64,000 nucleotides of DNA, taken from the NCBI RefSeq assembly GCF_001456115.1, contig NZ_CP013266.1, forward strand, positions 21,175-85,174, read 5' to 3'. Source of the stretch: Sphingobium baderi (GTDB taxonomy: Bacteria; Pseudomonadota; Alphaproteobacteria; Sphingomonadales; Sphingomonadaceae). The notes below the pieces were generated by a model. That model was given only the letters and a program-made list of their open reading frames with translations. It made no database searches and was not told the DNA's origin. Shown here in pieces: positions 17,454-26,901 of the stretch. The stretch's first letter is position 1; every line of letters starts with the position of its first letter. The translations under genes and the position numbers were made by a program.

Positions 17454-18284
17454 ATGGAACGTGTCGAACATCACGCCAGCTTCGGCGGTTGGCAGGACGT
17501 CTATCAGCATGACTCGATCAGCCTGGGTTGCCCGATGAAGGTCGGCGTCTATCTGCCTCCCCAGGTGAAGGACGGTCGCGTGCCGGTGCTGTATTGGCTG
17601 TCCGGCCTGACTTGCACCGAACAGAATTTCATTACGAAGGCTGTCGCGCAGCGTTTCGCTGCCGAGCACGGGATCATCCTCGTCGCGCCGGACACGAGCC
17701 CGCGAGGCGAAGGCGTGGCCGACGATCCCAGCTATGATCTGGGACAGGGCGCCGGCTTCTACGTCAACGCGACTGAGGAACCTTGGGCTGCCCACTACCG
17801 CATGTACGATTATGTCGTCGAGGAATTGCCGGCGCTGATCGAAGCCACATTTCCGGCCGATGATCGCCGGGCGATTGCCGGTCATTCGATGGGCGGGCAC
17901 GGCGCACTCGTTGCCGCTCTGCGCAATCCGGGGCGCTATCGCAGCGTATCGGCCTTTTCGCCGATCGTCGCGCCGAGCCAGGTGCCTTGGGGCGAGCGCG
18001 CTCTGACGGCCTATCTCGGAGACGATCGCGCCGGGTGGAAGCATTACGACACCATCGAACTCATCAAGTCCGCCAGCGAGCGCCTGCCGTTGCTCGTCGA
18101 TCAGGGCATGGATGATGAGTTTCTGGATCGCGAGCTGCGCCCGGATCTGCTGAAGGCGGCCTGCGAGGCTGCGGGGCACCCGCTGATCCTCAACCTGCGA
18201 CCCGGCTACGATCACAGCTATTATTTCATCGCTAGCTTCATCGGCGAGCATATCGGCCATCATGCCAAGGCGCTGTTCCAATGA
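17454..18284 (+). CDS. frmB: S-formylglutathione hydrolase
   Basis: 276-aa esterase-D-type alpha/beta hydrolase. The nucleophile elbow is AGHSMGGHGA (Ser near residue 145). LLVDQGMDDEFL supplies the acid, and PGYDHSYYFIASF the histidine. WLSGLTCTEQNFITK forms the oxyanion loop typical of this family. It releases formate and glutathione, completing the FrmA pathway. The stop overlaps the ndh start by 4 nt (ATGA), a tight link between formaldehyde oxidation and NADH oxidation. Confidence 0.94.
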   Translation: MERVEHHASFGGWQDVYQHDSISLGCPMKVGVYLPPQVKDGRVPVLYWLSGLTCTEQNFITKAVAQRFAAEHGIILVAPDTSPRGEGVADDPSYDLGQGAGFYVNATEEPWAAHYRMYDYVVEELPALIEATFPADDRRAIAGHSMGGHGALVAALRNPGRYRSVSAFSPIVAPSQVPWGERALTAYLGDDRAGWKHYDTIELIKSASERLPLLVDQGMDDEFLDRELRPDLLKAACEAAGHPLILNLRPGYDHSYYFIASFIGEHIGHHAKALFQ

Positions 18285-19636
18285 GCGCGGCGGCATCCTC
18301 GGCCATGCGCGAAATCGCGTCCAGCAATGACCCCGCCTCCGGTCGCCATCGCGTGGTGGTCGTGGGCGCGGGCTTCGGCGGCCTCGAAACCGTCCAGCGG
18401 CTCGCGGGGAGCGGCGTTGACATCACCCTTGTCGATCGCCGCAACCACCATCTCTTTCAGCCGCTGCTCTATCAGGTCGCGGGCGCGTCGCTGTCGCCAT
18501 CGGAGATCGCCTGGCCGATCCGCTCGCTCTTCGCCAAGCGCAAGGACGTTCGGACTCTGCTCGGTGAGGTCGAAGGCGTGGACACGGGCAACCGGCGCGT
18601 CGTTCTCGAAGACGGCTCGACGCTTGGCTATGACACACTCGTCATCGCGACGGGCGCGCGGCATTCCTATTTCGGGCATGACCAATGGGAGCCTTATGCT
18701 CCGGGCCTCAAATCGCTCGAAGATGCGACCACCATTCGCCGGCGCCTTCTCGTCGCGTTCGAAGAAGCCGAGCGCGAGAGCGATCCCGCGCGCCGTGCGG
18801 CCTTGCAGACCTTCGTTATCATCGGCGGCGGGCCTACCGGCGTCGAACTGGCCGGCACGATCGCGGAGCTTGCCCGTCTGACACTGGTGCGCGATTTCCG
18901 GTCGATCGATCCGCGCGCGACGCGGGTGGTGCTGGTCGAAGCCGGGCAGCGGCTCCTGCAGGTCTTCCCGGAAGATCTGTCGGCCTATACCGCTCAGGCG
19001 CTTGAAAAGCTCGGTGTCGAAATCAAGCTCGGCAAGCCGGTCACGGAATGTTCCGAGCATGGGGTCGTGGTCGACGGTGTGCCTATTCCCGCTGAAACGA
19101 TTTTGTGGGCAGCAGGCGTTCAGGCCTCGCCCGCCGCGCGCTGGCTGAACGCTGAAGCCGATCGCGCGGGCCGCGTGGTCGTCGGGCCGGACCTGACAGT
19201 GCCAGGACACCCCGACATTTTCGTGATCGGCGATACCGCAGCCTCGAACGGGTATGACGGCAAGCCGGTGCCCGGTCTCGCGCCGGCTGCAAAGCAGGCC
19301 GGACAATATGTGGCCCGGCTGATCCGCCAGCGCTTTAAGGGGCAGAATGCTTCGGAACCGTTCCGTTACCGGCATCAAGGCAATCTGGCGACGATCGGCC
19401 GCAGCCTTGCGGTCGTCGATATGGGCGGGTTCAAATTGCGCGGTGTTCTGGCGTGGTGGATGTGGAAACTGATCCACATCTACTTCCTGATCGGGACGCA
19501 AAATCGGATGAGTGTTGCACTAAGCTGGATGTGGACCCACGGCATAGGATATCGTGGCTCGCGTCTGATTACTTACAGCGATCTCGCTCAGCACGATGCC
19601 GGGCAGGACCATGACAAGGGGAGGGAAGGCGATTGA
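18281..19636 (+). CDS. ndh: Type II NADH dehydrogenase
   Basis: 451 aa. VVVVGAGFGGLETVQRLAG near residue 25 binds FAD and FVIIGGGPTGVELAG near residue 175 binds NADH. AETILWAAGVQ and HPDIFVIGDTA are conserved late motifs. The C-terminus (WWMWKLIHIYFLIGTQNRMSVALSWMW) is the amphipathic membrane anchor. The enzyme passes electrons from NADH to quinone without pumping protons. Translational coupling to frmB suggests it removes NADH made by FrmA (and FdhA); quinol could then go to the CydAB oxidase nearby. About 20 extra residues precede the usual fold. Confidence 0.92.
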   Translation: MSAAASSAMREIASSNDPASGRHRVVVVGAGFGGLETVQRLAGSGVDITLVDRRNHHLFQPLLYQVAGASLSPSEIAWPIRSLFAKRKDVRTLLGEVEGVDTGNRRVVLEDGSTLGYDTLVIATGARHSYFGHDQWEPYAPGLKSLEDATTIRRRLLVAFEEAERESDPARRAALQTFVIIGGGPTGVELAGTIAELARLTLVRDFRSIDPRATRVVLVEAGQRLLQVFPEDLSAYTAQALEKLGVEIKLGKPVTECSEHGVVVDGVPIPAETILWAAGVQASPAARWLNAEADRAGRVVVGPDLTVPGHPDIFVIGDTAASNGYDGKPVPGLAPAAKQAGQYVARLIRQRFKGQNASEPFRYRHQGNLATIGRSLAVVDMGGFKLRGVLAWWMWKLIHIYFLIGTQNRMSVALSWMWTHGIGYRGSRLITYSDLAQHDAGQDHDKGREGD

Positions 19637-20955
19637 GTGAAGAGGGCAGCGCCGAGAACAGCGGTTCAACTGTCTATGGAATGCCCACCTATGAGAATAG
19701 GCGGGTTGCCATCGACGAGGTTCATGCGCGCCCTTATTTGCTGATAGATGCGCCGCGTGCCCTGGTGCAGCTCGCCTTCATGAACGAGGGCAATCTGACG
19801 AAGGACAAGGCGACCCTCGCGGAAATATCGAGCCGGATGGGCGCCCCGCTGCCGGATCAGGACACACCTCTTCATGGCCTGACCTGGGATCAGGGTAAAT
19901 TGCACTGTGAGAAGCACACCGAGTTCTCGACCTACTTGTGGAGTGCGCCCCTCGATCCGGGCACCGGGGAGCTGGCGGGTGAAGATCCGTTCAAGCACGG
20001 CTTTACGCCGCCCGGGCCGGTCATTTGCGGCGTCCGCCTGGACGTTGTTACGTGGACCGAAGAGACCGCGACCTATATCGATCGCTTCGACCCGATCAGC
20101 CGGTGTCATTCGCTCGTCGAGGATGGCATGGCCGATATCGTCACCGATTTCCGTCAGGACGCCGATGGGCTAACCCGCATCCTCATCCTCGATCGCGGTT
20201 TGACGCCGATCCGGCTTGGCGCGCTGGCACAGCGGCTCCTCGAAATCGAGACCTATCGGACGCTGGCCCTGCTCGGCATCCCACTGACCCAATCGCTGGG
20301 GCCGCATCTGCGCAGCATAGAGAAGCGCCTTGCCGCCATCACCAACGAGATGCGCAAATCTGCACGCCGCGACAGCGAGGGGCTACTTTCCCGGCTGACC
20401 GACCTTTCGGCCGAGCTGGAGGCGGACACGGCGTCCAGCCTCTACCGCTTCGGTGCGAGCCGTGCCTATTATGAAATCGTCGAGGAGCGGCTTGCAGCGC
20501 TCGGCGAAACCTTCGTCCCGGGCTGCTATCGCTGGCGCAACTTCCTCCATCGCAGGATCGCGCCCGCCATGCGGACCTGTCGCGTGATCGAGGAACGGCA
20601 AGCCAATCTCTCCGACAAGCTGGCGCGCGCGACCACGCTGCTGCGGTCGTGGATCGATGTGCAACTCGAACGCCAGAACAGCGATCTGCTGGCCTCGATG
20701 GACAATCGGGCGAAGCTGCAATTGCAGCTTCAACAGACCGTGGAAGGCCTGTCTGTCGCGGCGATCTCCTATTATGTGATCGGCCTGCTCTCCTATCTCA
20801 TCAAGGGCATACCGGGGATTCACGACATGGTGGCGCCCGAGCTGGTGATCGCCGCTCTGGTTCCCCTTGCCGTCCTTGGTGTCTGGTGGACCGTTCGACA
20901 GATCAGGAACGCGCACAGCGACCATGGACCGCCGCCCGCAAAAAAGCAGATATGA
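19633..20955 (+). CDS. DUF3422 family membrane-anchored protein
   Basis: 440 aa. The N-terminal region has RRVAIDEVHARPYLLIDAPRAL, the VHARP block typical of DUF3422, and PISRCHSLVEDGMADIVTDF. The middle is helical and coiled-coil-like (about residues 215-330). Two hydrophobic segments near 375-425 (AAISYYVIGLLSYLIK and APELVIAALVPLAVLGVWW) anchor the C-terminus. The TTG start overlaps the ndh stop by 4 nt; an ATG 16 codons later is an alternative. The function of the family is unknown. Coupling to ndh suggests a membrane partner in respiration or stress. Confidence 0.8.
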   Translation: MSEEGSAENSGSTVYGMPTYENRRVAIDEVHARPYLLIDAPRALVQLAFMNEGNLTKDKATLAEISSRMGAPLPDQDTPLHGLTWDQGKLHCEKHTEFSTYLWSAPLDPGTGELAGEDPFKHGFTPPGPVICGVRLDVVTWTEETATYIDRFDPISRCHSLVEDGMADIVTDFRQDADGLTRILILDRGLTPIRLGALAQRLLEIETYRTLALLGIPLTQSLGPHLRSIEKRLAAITNEMRKSARRDSEGLLSRLTDLSAELEADTASSLYRFGASRAYYEIVEERLAALGETFVPGCYRWRNFLHRRIAPAMRTCRVIEERQANLSDKLARATTLLRSWIDVQLERQNSDLLASMDNRAKLQLQLQQTVEGLSVAAISYYVIGLLSYLIKGIPGIHDMVAPELVIAALVPLAVLGVWWTVRQIRNAHSDHGPPPAKKQI

Positions 20956-21017
20956 TCCCTTTATCGCCTCCGTGCGTCTAGCGCGCGCCGGGGGCGAAAC
21001 CGGCAGGAGGATTTCCA

Positions 21018-22994
21018 GTGTCGACCGATGTTTTCATACTGCACTCGCAATACACGCCGGCAGGCGATCAGCCCGAAGCGATCGCGCGCCTGATCGCCGG
21101 CGTCGAAGAGGGGGCACATCACCAGACCCTCAAGGGCATCACGGGCTCGGGCAAGACCTTCACGATGGCGAACATCATCCATCGTCTGAAGCGCCCCACC
21201 TTGATCCTTGCCCCCAACAAGACGCTGACATCGCAGCTCTATGACGAGATGCGGCGATTTTTCCCTGAAAACGCCGTGGAGTATTTCGTCTCCTATTACG
21301 ACTATTTCCAACCGGAAGTGTATCTGCCGGGCCGCGATGAGTTCATTCCGAAGGATTCCTCGATCAACGAGCATCTGGAACGGTTGCGCCTGTCGACGAC
21401 AAAATCGCTGATCGAGCGCCGCGATACGATCGTCGTCGCCTCGGTATCGTCGATCTACGGCATGGGCGATCCCGACAATTATCGCGCGCTCCAGGTTCCG
21501 CTGACCGAGGGCGCGCGGTTGGGACAGGAAGAGCTTTTCCGCAGCCTGGCGCGCCTGCAATATGATCGGGCCGAGCATAAGCTGAAGCGCGGCACTTATC
21601 GCGCTGATGGCGACGCTGTTGAGATTTACCCGGCGGATTCGGAATATAAGGCGCTGCGCGTCGGTTTGGCAAACGGCGTGATCGCGTCGCTCCAATGGTT
21701 CGATGCGGCGACCGGCAAGCCGATGGAAAGCGCCGATCACTATCTTGTCTCGCCCAAGACTGTTCTGGCGGCGACCGCAGATCAGGCCCGCAAGGCCGCC
21801 ACGGCGATCCTCGAAGAGTTGGAAACGCAGGTCGAACGGCTGACCAGCGAAAACCGCCTGACGGAAGCGGCGCGCCTCTATGATCGCATCACCAACGATG
21901 CCGAGATGTTGCGCGAGGTCGGATATTGCTCGGGCATGGAAAATTACGCCTGCTATCTGAGCGGTCGTGACCCTGCGCTCCCGCCCATAACCCTGCTCGA
22001 CTATCTGCCCAAGGACGGGCTGCTGTTCGTCGACGAATCGCATGTGATGATCCCACAGATCTCGGCGATGTTCCGGGGCGACCAGGCCCGCAAGGATACG
22101 CTGATCGATTATGGCTTCCGCCTGCCGTCTTCGAAGGACAGCCACCCCCTGAGCTTCCACGAGTTCGAACAGGTCAAGCCGCAGACGATCTTCGTGTCCG
22201 CCACCCCCGGCGCTTATGAGGTAAAGGCCTCGCAAGGCAGGGTGGTTGAACAGATCGTGCGGCCGACCGGCCTGCTCGATCCGAAGGTGGAAGTCCGCCC
22301 GTCCCAAGGCGCGCGTGACGATTTGCTACGCGAGATCGCGCAGCGCACGCAGCGCGATGAGCGCGTGCTGGTTACGACGCTGACCAAGGTTGCGACCGAG
22401 GAGCTGCACGCTTTCCTCGAAAGCGAAGGCATTCGCGCGCGTTACATGCACTCTGACATCAAGGTCGAGGATAGGGTCGCGATCATCGAGGGCCTGCGCG
22501 TGGGCGAGTTCGACGTGCTGATCGGGATCAGTTTGCTGCGCGAAGGGCTCGACATCCCAGAAGCGTCGCTGATTGCGATCTTCGATGCAGACCGCGCGGG
22601 CTTCCTGCGCTCGGCCCAGGCGCTGATCCAGATGATCGGCCGCGTCGCGCGCAATGTGAACGGCACCGCTGTCCTCTACGCCGATATGGTGACGCCGGCG
22701 ATGCGGGCCGCGATCGATGAGACCGAGAGCCGGCGACAGCGCCAGATCGCCTTCAACGAGGAGAACGACGTCACACCGCTCTCGTCGGTTCGCGGCCTGG
22801 CGTCGGCGCAGCCCTACGGGCAAGAGCCGTCGGTCCATTCGGAAGCCTTCTGCGAGAACCTGTACGAGCTTTGCGACCGGATCACGGAGAAGGAACAGGC
22901 GCTGCTCGCGGCGGTGGATCACGGCCAAGAGGATCGGGCCGAGACGATCCGGGGCGAGCTGGACGGCCTCTACCGTCAGTTCATTTATCTGTGA
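21018..22994 (+). CDS. uvrB: Excinuclease ABC subunit B
   Basis: 658 aa, close to the usual 670. GITGSGKTFTMANII is Walker A. YYDYFQPEVYLPGRDEFIPKDSSINEH is the beta-hairpin region that inserts into DNA. ISLLREGLDIPEASL and QMIGRVARN are late helicase motifs. The C-terminal 45 residues hold the UVR helix pair that contacts UvrC. The GTG start has GGCAGGAGG upstream. This should be a second, plasmid copy beside the chromosomal gene. It lies 62 nt after DUF3422 and 22 nt before uvrA, so it is part of the frm-directed run; uvrABC acts on adducts and small crosslinks. Confidence 0.94.
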   Translation: MSTDVFILHSQYTPAGDQPEAIARLIAGVEEGAHHQTLKGITGSGKTFTMANIIHRLKRPTLILAPNKTLTSQLYDEMRRFFPENAVEYFVSYYDYFQPEVYLPGRDEFIPKDSSINEHLERLRLSTTKSLIERRDTIVVASVSSIYGMGDPDNYRALQVPLTEGARLGQEELFRSLARLQYDRAEHKLKRGTYRADGDAVEIYPADSEYKALRVGLANGVIASLQWFDAATGKPMESADHYLVSPKTVLAATADQARKAATAILEELETQVERLTSENRLTEAARLYDRITNDAEMLREVGYCSGMENYACYLSGRDPALPPITLLDYLPKDGLLFVDESHVMIPQISAMFRGDQARKDTLIDYGFRLPSSKDSHPLSFHEFEQVKPQTIFVSATPGAYEVKASQGRVVEQIVRPTGLLDPKVEVRPSQGARDDLLREIAQRTQRDERVLVTTLTKVATEELHAFLESEGIRARYMHSDIKVEDRVAIIEGLRVGEFDVLIGISLLREGLDIPEASLIAIFDADRAGFLRSAQALIQMIGRVARNVNGTAVLYADMVTPAMRAAIDETESRRQRQIAFNEENDVTPLSSVRGLASAQPYGQEPSVHSEAFCENLYELCDRITEKEQALLAAVDHGQEDRAETIRGELDGLYRQFIYL

Positions 22995-23016
22995 CGCGCC
23001 GGGTGAAAGTGACCGA

Positions 23017-25671
23017 ATGAGCAAGGATCAGGAGCCTCAAACCACCCCCGGCAAGGAACGCGCGCCGCGATCCGGCTTCGTACAAGTGCGCGGCGCGCGG
23101 CAGAACAACCTCAAGAATGTTGATGTGGACGTTCCGCGCGATGCCTTCGTGGTGTTCACCGGCATATCGGGATCGGGCAAGTCGAGCCTCGCCTTCGGCA
23201 CCCTCTATGCCGAGGCACAGCGCCGCTATCTGGAATCGGTCGCGCCCTACGCCCGCCGCCTGATCGATCAGGCCGGCGTGCCGGAGGTTGACGCCATCGA
23301 CGGGTTGCCGCCCGCGGTCGCGTTGCAGCAGCAGCGCGGCTCGGCCAATGCGCGGTCTTCGGTTGGCAGCGTGACGACGCTCTCCAGCCTGGTGCGGATG
23401 CTCTATTCGCGCGTCGGAGAATATCCGCGCAATCAGCCGATGCTCTATGCGGAGGACTTCTCCCCCAACACCGTGGCCGGGGCCTGCCCGACCTGCCACG
23501 GCATCGGGCGCGTCTATGACGCGACCGAAGAGACGATGGTGCCCGACGACAGTCTCACCATTCGCGATCGGGCGATCGCGGCATGGCCGCCGGCGTGGCA
23601 CGGCCAGAACCTGCGCGATATCCTTGTGTCGCTCGGCTATGATGTCGACACGCCATGGCGCGATCTTCCGAAGAAGGATCGTGACTGGATACTCTTCACC
23701 GACGAGACGCCGACGGTGCCGGTCTATGCGGGTCTGACGCCCGAACAGACGCGCGTTGCCCTCAAGCGTCGTATGGAGCCGAGCTATCAGGGCACCTTCA
23801 CCGGCGCCCGTCGCTACGTGCTGGAGACCTTCGCCAACACCAAAAGCGCGCTGATGAAGAAGCGTGTCTCGCAATATATCATCGGCCGCGATTGCCCGAC
23901 CTGCGACGGCAAGCGCCTGAAGCGCGAGGCCCTGTCGGTGAAGTTTGCCGGCCTGGACATCGCCGAGTTTGGCGACCTGACGGTGCTGAAGCTCCGGGAC
24001 TTGCTCACGCCCGTCGCCCATGGCGAGTATGGTAGCGCCTCGACGACCCTGAAGGGCCATGTTCTCGGCAAGGCGGCCCGCGATGCGGCGGTTGAACGTA
24101 GGGTCGCGGCGGGAGGCTCGGCACACAAGGCAGCGCCTGACGTGCGCCGCACGCCCAATCTTTCCGATGAGAAGCGGGTCGCCGCGCAGCGTCTCGCATC
24201 CGAGCTGCTCGAACGGCTAGGCCCGCTGATCGACCTTGGCCTTGGCTACATCTCGCTCGACCGCAGCACGCCGACGCTTTCCTCCGGCGAGCTGCAACGC
24301 CTGCGCCTTGCCACTCAATTGTCGTCACAGCTTTTCGGCGTGGTCTATGTGCTGGACGAGCCATCGGCGGGGCTGCACCCGGCAGACGGCGAAGCGTTGC
24401 TGACCATCCTTGAGCGGCTGAAGGCGGCGGGCAACTCGCTGTTCGTTGTCGAGCATGATCTTGACGTGATCCGCCATGCCGAATGGCTGGTCGATGTGGG
24501 GCCAGGTGCCGGCGAAAAGGGCGGCGAAGTGCTCTACAGCGGCCCGATCGCAGGGCTTGCCGGCGTCGAGGCGTCGATCACCCGTCGCTATCTGTTCGCA
24601 GAACCTGACGCCCATGACCGGACCCCGCGCGAAGCAAAAGCATGGCTCCGTCTTGAAGGTGTGACCCGCAACAATCTTCACGGGCTCGACGTCGCGCTAC
24701 CGATTGGCTGCTTCACCGCCGTCACCGGGGTTTCAGGATCGGGCAAGTCCAGTCTTGTCAGCCAGGCACTTCCGGAGCTTGTGACGGAACAACTCGGCGG
24801 CACGCCGGCTGCCGAGGAGGAGGATACCGATCCGCTGCTCGATGTTGCGCGGGAAGAGACCGAAGGCCGCATCGTTGCGGGCATGGAGCATGTGCGCAGG
24901 CTGGTGCGGGTCGATCAGAAGCCGATCGGCCGCACTCCACGCTCGAACCTCTCCACCTACAGCGGCCTGTTCGATCATGTGCGCAAGATCTTCGCGAACA
25001 CCCCACTGGCGCGCCGGCGCCACTACAGCCCGGGCAGGTTCTCCTTCAACGTCGCACAGGGCCGCTGCCCGGTGTGCGAGGGTGAGGGCTTCGTCATGGT
25101 GGAGCTGTTGTTCCTGCCCAGCGTCTATGCGCCCTGCTCGACCTGCCATGGCAGCCGCTACAATCCGCAGACGCTCGAAGTCGAATGGAACGGCCGCAAC
25201 ATCGCCCAGGTGCTTGAGCTGACGGTGGACGAGGCGTGCGACTTCTTCGCGAGCGAACCGTCCGTCATGCGCTCGCTCGATGTGCTGCGGGAGATTGGCC
25301 TCGGCTATCTGAGGCTTGGACAGCCGGCGACGGAACTGTCGGGCGGCGAGGCCCAGCGCATCAAGCTCGCGACCGAGCTGCAACGCGCCCAGCGTGGCAA
25401 CACCATCTACATCCTCGACGAGCCGACTTCGGGGCTTCACCCTTCCGACGCTGATCGGCTGATGCGGCACCTGCAGGGCCTTGTCGATGTCGGCAATACG
25501 GTCGTCGTCGTCGAGCATGACATGCGAGCTATTTCACAGGTGGATTGGGTGATCGATCTGGGGCCTGGCGCTGGCGAAGATGGTGGCCGGATCATCGCGA
25601 GCGGCGTCCCTCACGATGTTGCCGAAGCGCAAGGCAGCCTGACCGCGCCTTATCTAAAGGCGGCGCTTTAG
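23017..25671 (+). CDS. uvrA: UvrA2-type excinuclease ATPase lacking the UvrB-binding domain
   Basis: 884 aa with two ABC modules: [29 protein letters not shown] and [17 protein letters not shown]alker A regions, and [15 protein letters not shown] and [16 protein letters not shown] signatures. Zinc modules [16 protein letters not shown] and CPVCEGEG...CSTCHG are kept. After [13 protein letters not shown] the chain goes almost directly to the first zinc module, so the roughly 110-residue UvrB-binding domain of housekeeping UvrA is absent. This defines the UvrA2 class, linked to tolerance of bulky adducts and drugs. It is odd that it directly follows a uvrB. ATG 23017 is chosen because the protein fold starts there. 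Confidence 0.9.
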   Translation: MSKDQEPQTTPGKERAPRSGFVQVRGARQNNLKNVDVDVPRDAFVVFTGISGSGKSSLAFGTLYAEAQRRYLESVAPYARRLIDQAGVPEVDAIDGLPPAVALQQQRGSANARSSVGSVTTLSSLVRMLYSRVGEYPRNQPMLYAEDFSPNTVAGACPTCHGIGRVYDATEETMVPDDSLTIRDRAIAAWPPAWHGQNLRDILVSLGYDVDTPWRDLPKKDRDWILFTDETPTVPVYAGLTPEQTRVALKRRMEPSYQGTFTGARRYVLETFANTKSALMKKRVSQYIIGRDCPTCDGKRLKREALSVKFAGLDIAEFGDLTVLKLRDLLTPVAHGEYGSASTTLKGHVLGKAARDAAVERRVAAGGSAHKAAPDVRRTPNLSDEKRVAAQRLASELLERLGPLIDLGLGYISLDRSTPTLSSGELQRLRLATQLSSQLFGVVYVLDEPSAGLHPADGEALLTILERLKAAGNSLFVVEHDLDVIRHAEWLVDVGPGAGEKGGEVLYSGPIAGLAGVEASITRRYLFAEPDAHDRTPREAKAWLRLEGVTRNNLHGLDVALPIGCFTAVTGVSGSGKSSLVSQALPELVTEQLGGTPAAEEEDTDPLLDVAREETEGRIVAGMEHVRRLVRVDQKPIGRTPRSNLSTYSGLFDHVRKIFANTPLARRRHYSPGRFSFNVAQGRCPVCEGEGFVMVELLFLPSVYAPCSTCHGSRYNPQTLEVEWNGRNIAQVLELTVDEACDFFASEPSVMRSLDVLREIGLGYLRLGQPATELSGGEAQRIKLATELQRAQRGNTIYILDEPTSGLHPSDADRLMRHLQGLVDVGNTVVVVEHDMRAISQVDWVIDLGPGAGEDGGRIIASGVPHDVAEAQGSLTAPYLKAAL

Positions 25672-25706
25672 CCGCTTGGACGCCGGCGACAGGGGGGAGT
25701 GGGACT

Positions 25707-25778
25707 ATGGTGAGTCTTGTCGATTGGGGTGTGGCGATCCCGATGATCGAGCACCGGCCATGTCTTGCTGGGATGTGA
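25707..25778 (+). pseudogene. Relic of the PRC-barrel gene start, between uvrA and dyp
   Basis: A 23-codon ORF (MVSLVDWGVAIPMIEHRP...) whose leader and first codons match the PRC-barrel gene at 27768: 25 of 31 positions agree between 25696-25726 and 27757-27787, including GTGGGAC before the ATG and AGTCT.GTCG.TTGG after it. The resemblance fades within 25 codons. Both copies lie shortly after a gene stop. It looks like the stump of a duplicated or displaced PRC gene, suggesting the DyP-encapsulin pair was inserted here. Similarity is visible; the history is inferred. Confidence 0.4.
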
Positions 25779-25815
25779 TAGCGATGGTCCTGCCCGACCA
25801 TTCAGGGAGTTGAAC

Positions 25816-26901
25816 GTGCCTTCTACCGTCTCTCAAGATGTTACCGCTCGTTCCCAGGCCGTCGATGCCCGGCTTACCCGCGCTGCGATCTTTCTGGTCG
25901 TCTCGATGGGCGCCGGGGAGAAGCCGGAAGCGGGGGTGCGGGGTCTTTGCGCCATCCTGTCGTCGCTGGTTCGTGGCGTGGGCTTCCGGGCGGCAGACGG
26001 CGGACTTTCCTGCATCATGGGGATCGGCTCCGATGCTTGGGACCGGCTATTCGGAGCGCCGCGGCCGAAGGAACTGCATCCGTTCCGGGAAATCCGCGGC
26101 GTCCATCATGCGCCTTCGACGCCCGGCGACCTGCTGTTTCACATTCGCGCCGCGCGTCAGGATTTGTGTTTCGAGATGGCGGCGCAGATCGTGAAGCGTC
26201 TCGCCGGCTTCGCCTCGGTGACGGACGAGGTGCATGGCTTCCGCTACTTCGACGATCGCGACCTGCTGGGATTTGTCGACGGGACGGAAAACCCCGTCGA
26301 GCAGGGAGCCAGAGATGCCACGGTGATCGGGGCGGCGGACGATCCGGTCTTCGCTGGCGGCAGCTATGTGATCGTCCAGAAATACCTCCACGACCTCGAC
26401 AAGTGGAACGCGATTCCCGTGGAGCAGCAGGAGAAGATCGTAGGGCGCGAGAAGCTGTCGGACATCGAGCTGGACGAGGCGGCCAAGCCGAGCTTCGCGC
26501 ATAACGTGCTCACCAACATCGAGGAGGACGGCGAGCAACTCCAGATCCTGCGCGATAACATGCCGTTCGGCGATGTTGGTAAGGGCGAGTTCGGCACCTA
26601 TTTCATCGGTTACGCCCGCTCGCCGACCCGCATCGAGCGGATGCTCGACAATATGTTCATCGGTTTGCCACCCGGCAATTACGATCGCTTGCTCGATGTT
26701 AGCCGGGCCGTGACCGGCTCGCTTTATTTCGTGCCGTCGGCTGATTTTCTGGACGAGGTAACGCCGGAGCCAGCCACGGCCGATGGCGATGAGGCGGTAG
26801 CCGAGGCGCCCGCATCCACGGCGCCGGCACCGGAGCCCTCGTCAGCATCGGATGGATCGCTGCGCATTGGATCACTCAAAGATGAGGCAGGACATGAATA
26901 A
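25816..26901 (+). CDS. DyP-type peroxidase with encapsulin-targeting tail
   Basis: 361 aa, haem peroxidase of the DyP family (B-type length). DLLGFVDGTENPVEQGA carries the GxxDG catalytic aspartate; GTYFIGYARSPTRIERMLDNMF carries the distal arginine. After a 55-residue Ala/Pro/Glu linker the chain ends DGSLRIGSLKDEAGHE, matching the known cargo-loading peptide (LxIGSLK) that docks DyP inside encapsulins. The GTG start has GGGAG at 7 nt. The stop overlaps the encapsulin ATG by 8 nt. It would detoxify peroxides or oxidise aromatics inside the shell. Confidence 0.93.
   Translation: MPSTVSQDVTARSQAVDARLTRAAIFLVVSMGAGEKPEAGVRGLCAILSSLVRGVGFRAADGGLSCIMGIGSDAWDRLFGAPRPKELHPFREIRGVHHAPSTPGDLLFHIRAARQDLCFEMAAQIVKRLAGFASVTDEVHGFRYFDDRDLLGFVDGTENPVEQGARDATVIGAADDPVFAGGSYVIVQKYLHDLDKWNAIPVEQQEKIVGREKLSDIELDEAAKPSFAHNVLTNIEEDGEQLQILRDNMPFGDVGKGEFGTYFIGYARSPTRIERMLDNMFIGLPPGNYDRLLDVSRAVTGSLYFVPSADFLDEVTPEPATADGDEAVAEAPASTAPAPEPSSASDGSLRIGSLKDEAGHE

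Noticed and set aside
20961..22307. A 448-codon minus-strand open frame opposite uvrB
   Set aside because: It is antisense to a clearly coding uvrB; high GC at third positions keeps the opposite strand open, and its residues show no family pattern.
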